Shown here: one piece after another, positions 63,008-64,000 of the stretch
How the letters are laid out: every line of letters begins with the position of its first letter
Position numbering within the stretch: position 1 is the first letter of the stretch
Origin: an uncultured Chlorobiaceae bacterium
Lineage (GTDB): Bacteria > Bacteroidota > Chlorobiia > Chlorobiales > Chlorobiaceae
Length of the DNA stretch: 64,000 nucleotides
Direction: 5' to 3'
Assembly (NCBI GenBank): GCA_903882665.1
Contig: CAIRXW010000021.1
Span: 30,349-94,348 of the forward strand
Notes under the pieces: generated by a model
What the model was told of the DNA's origin: nothing
What the model saw: the letters and a program-made list of their open reading frames with translations, nothing else
Database searches by the model: none
Position numbers and translations under genes: made by a program

Positions 63008-63883
63008 ATGACACGACCAACAAAACTTGAAGCGGAAAAATTAAACGCTTATTACAAACCAGACACAGACTTTGCTGCCTTTGGACGATTGCTACAAAGC
63101 AAATGGAGACAATCCAAAAACTTTCCAATTGGTGAGCGAGGAAATTATTTACAGGCAGAATTTGCAACGACAAGTAAAGCAAACTACTTGACAGAAAAAA
63201 TAAAAACACTTGTTCAGTACGAAGTTTATAAGGCAAAAGTTGAAGGCAAATTAATTAGCAAACCTCGTATTTGGGACAACCTTCTATCCTCTCAACCTCT
63301 TTGTTTTAACCTTTTCGGAGAACTTCATTACGATTTAAAGTTGGCGACCAAATATTTTAAAATGCTTTTTCCGAAAAGAGTTAGCGAAGTGACAGCAGTA
63401 AAGTTTGAACATTCACCAGCAAGAGGACACAGTGATTACACAGGCGACCATTCTGCTTTTGATGTTTTCATTGAATACTTAAACCTTGATAACAAAAAAG
63501 GTTTTATCGGTGTTGAGGTAAAATATGCGGAAACATTAAAAGACGACAAAGTAAAAACAGAAGCAACTTTTCAAAAACATAAAGACGCATATTTAAAACT
63601 TGCGGAAAAAAGCAAACTATTTCAAACTTCATCAATAGACGTTTTAAAAGGCGTTCCTCTTCAACAAATTTGGAGAGACCATTTACTTTCTATTGCGACG
63701 CTTAAAGATTATGACGAGGGCTTTTTTGTTTTTCTGTTTCCATCAAAAAATAAAGAGTGCCAAGAAGCTGTTGACAGTTATGTTCACCAACTCAAAACAG
63801 ACAATGAAGAACTCAATAATTTTTATCCAAGGCATTTAGAAATATTTATTGACACATTAAGTGAAGTGGACCCCAACCGGTAG
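63008..63883 (+). CDS. PGN_0703-like PD-(D/E)XK restriction endonuclease
   Basis: A 291-aa protein from ATG 63008; an in-frame TTG/ATG upstream at 62954 falls in the palindromic element. The active-site region is GDHSAFDVFIEYL, followed by GFIGVEVKYAE (about 160-185), giving the D...ExK triad. The start RPTKLEAEKLNAYYKPDTDF, then FGRLLQSKWRQSK, matches the PGN_0703 family of putative restriction enzymes from Bacteroidetes. AT-rich, with foreign codon use. It has no adjacent methylase or specificity gene in view. Confidence 0.65.
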   Translation: MTRPTKLEAEKLNAYYKPDTDFAAFGRLLQSKWRQSKNFPIGERGNYLQAEFATTSKANYLTEKIKTLVQYEVYKAKVEGKLISKPRIWDNLLSSQPLCFNLFGELHYDLKLATKYFKMLFPKRVSEVTAVKFEHSPARGHSDYTGDHSAFDVFIEYLNLDNKKGFIGVEVKYAETLKDDKVKTEATFQKHKDAYLKLAEKSKLFQTSSIDVLKGVPLQQIWRDHLLSIATLKDYDEGFFVFLFPSKNKECQEAVDSYVHQLKTDNEELNNFYPRHLEIFIDTLSEVDPNR

Positions 63884-63922
63884 ACAAAAAGTGGCTTAGT
63901 TTAAGTTACTAACCTGACCTGT

Positions 63923-64000
63923 TTATGCAGCGGAAAGGCGCTGCCCCTCTTTTATCTGTAACTCTTCTGTCGGCTTATTCTTCTTGCTGTATTTGTCAAC
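63923..64000 (-). CDS. 3' end of a gene cut by the right edge
   Basis: On the minus strand a frame is open from the window edge to the TAA at 63923-63925 and reads VDKYSKKNKPTEELQIKEGQ, then RLSAA. Too short to identify. Its base composition is like the core, not like the AT-rich nuclease gene 40 nt away. Confidence 0.3.
   Translation of the reverse strand, partial: VDKYSKKNKPTEELQIKEGQRLSAA

Noticed and set aside
1..64000. CRISPR array, complete prophage or insertion sequence
   Set aside because: No regularly spaced short repeats, integrase, transposase or phage structural genes were found; only degraded repeats near 59373-61738.

Overview
The window looks like a chromosomal segment of a Gram-negative member of the Chlorobi (green sulfur bacteria, Chlorobium/Pelodictyon type). 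This rests on the style of the protein sequences, the mixture of lpxD/TolC/RND outer-membrane functions, multihaem cytochromes and a bacterial type A RNase P RNA. No photosynthesis gene is present, so the genus is inferred and not shown.

Layout. 1-3510: phosphate uptake operon pstC (cut by the left edge)-pstA-pstB-phoU, followed at 3643 by a second, divergent PhoU-like gene with its own likely promoter and terminator. 4467-10412: RND efflux adaptor and pump, a DoxX-like protein and a haem-copper-oxidase-like membrane protein. 10440-13162: glycosyltransferase, an OB-fold DUF3127 protein, a DEDDh exonuclease and an SDR oxidoreductase. 13326-18570: a giant FAD/Fe-S dehydrogenase facing a two-gene electron-transfer unit (12-haem cytochrome c plus b-type membrane protein). 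18852-25197: small membrane protein, aminotransferase, lipoprotein, RNase P RNA, zinc-ribbon coiled-coil protein, tRNA-Leu(CAG), rpmG, lysA, metF. 25255-27504: comEC. 27505-29279: an AT-rich island carrying one membrane-anchored protein with a DeoR-sensor-like (ISOCOT) domain. 29326-38746: GH13 amylase, an OppC-type permease, rplY-prs, lpxD and a GH15-DUF547 fusion. 39185-40611: NTF2-like gene, an OmpA/glycine-zipper gene remnant and an orphan gene. 40658-46517: a complete TolC-MacA-ATPase-two-permease export operon. 46641-58509: housekeeping genes (ddl, lipoate ligase, panB, pssA, purS, purQ, MFS, YihY, dnaX, aspS).

58752-64000 is accessory DNA: three toxin-antitoxin modules, a VF530-like gene, two imperfect direct repeats each carrying the decayed tail of the same lost gene, and two AT-rich predicted nuclease genes (HARE-HTH/HrgA-like and PGN_0703-like) separated by a palindromic element. 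This part reads as a defence or integration hotspot with Bacteroidetes-like cargo.

The best leads for unusual biology are the A10 slippage site in dnaX, the membrane-anchored ISOCOT protein, the repeat-bounded TA/nuclease island, the tandem-repeat 12-haem cytochrome, and the GH15-DUF547 fusion. No CRISPR array, complete insertion sequence or prophage was found.
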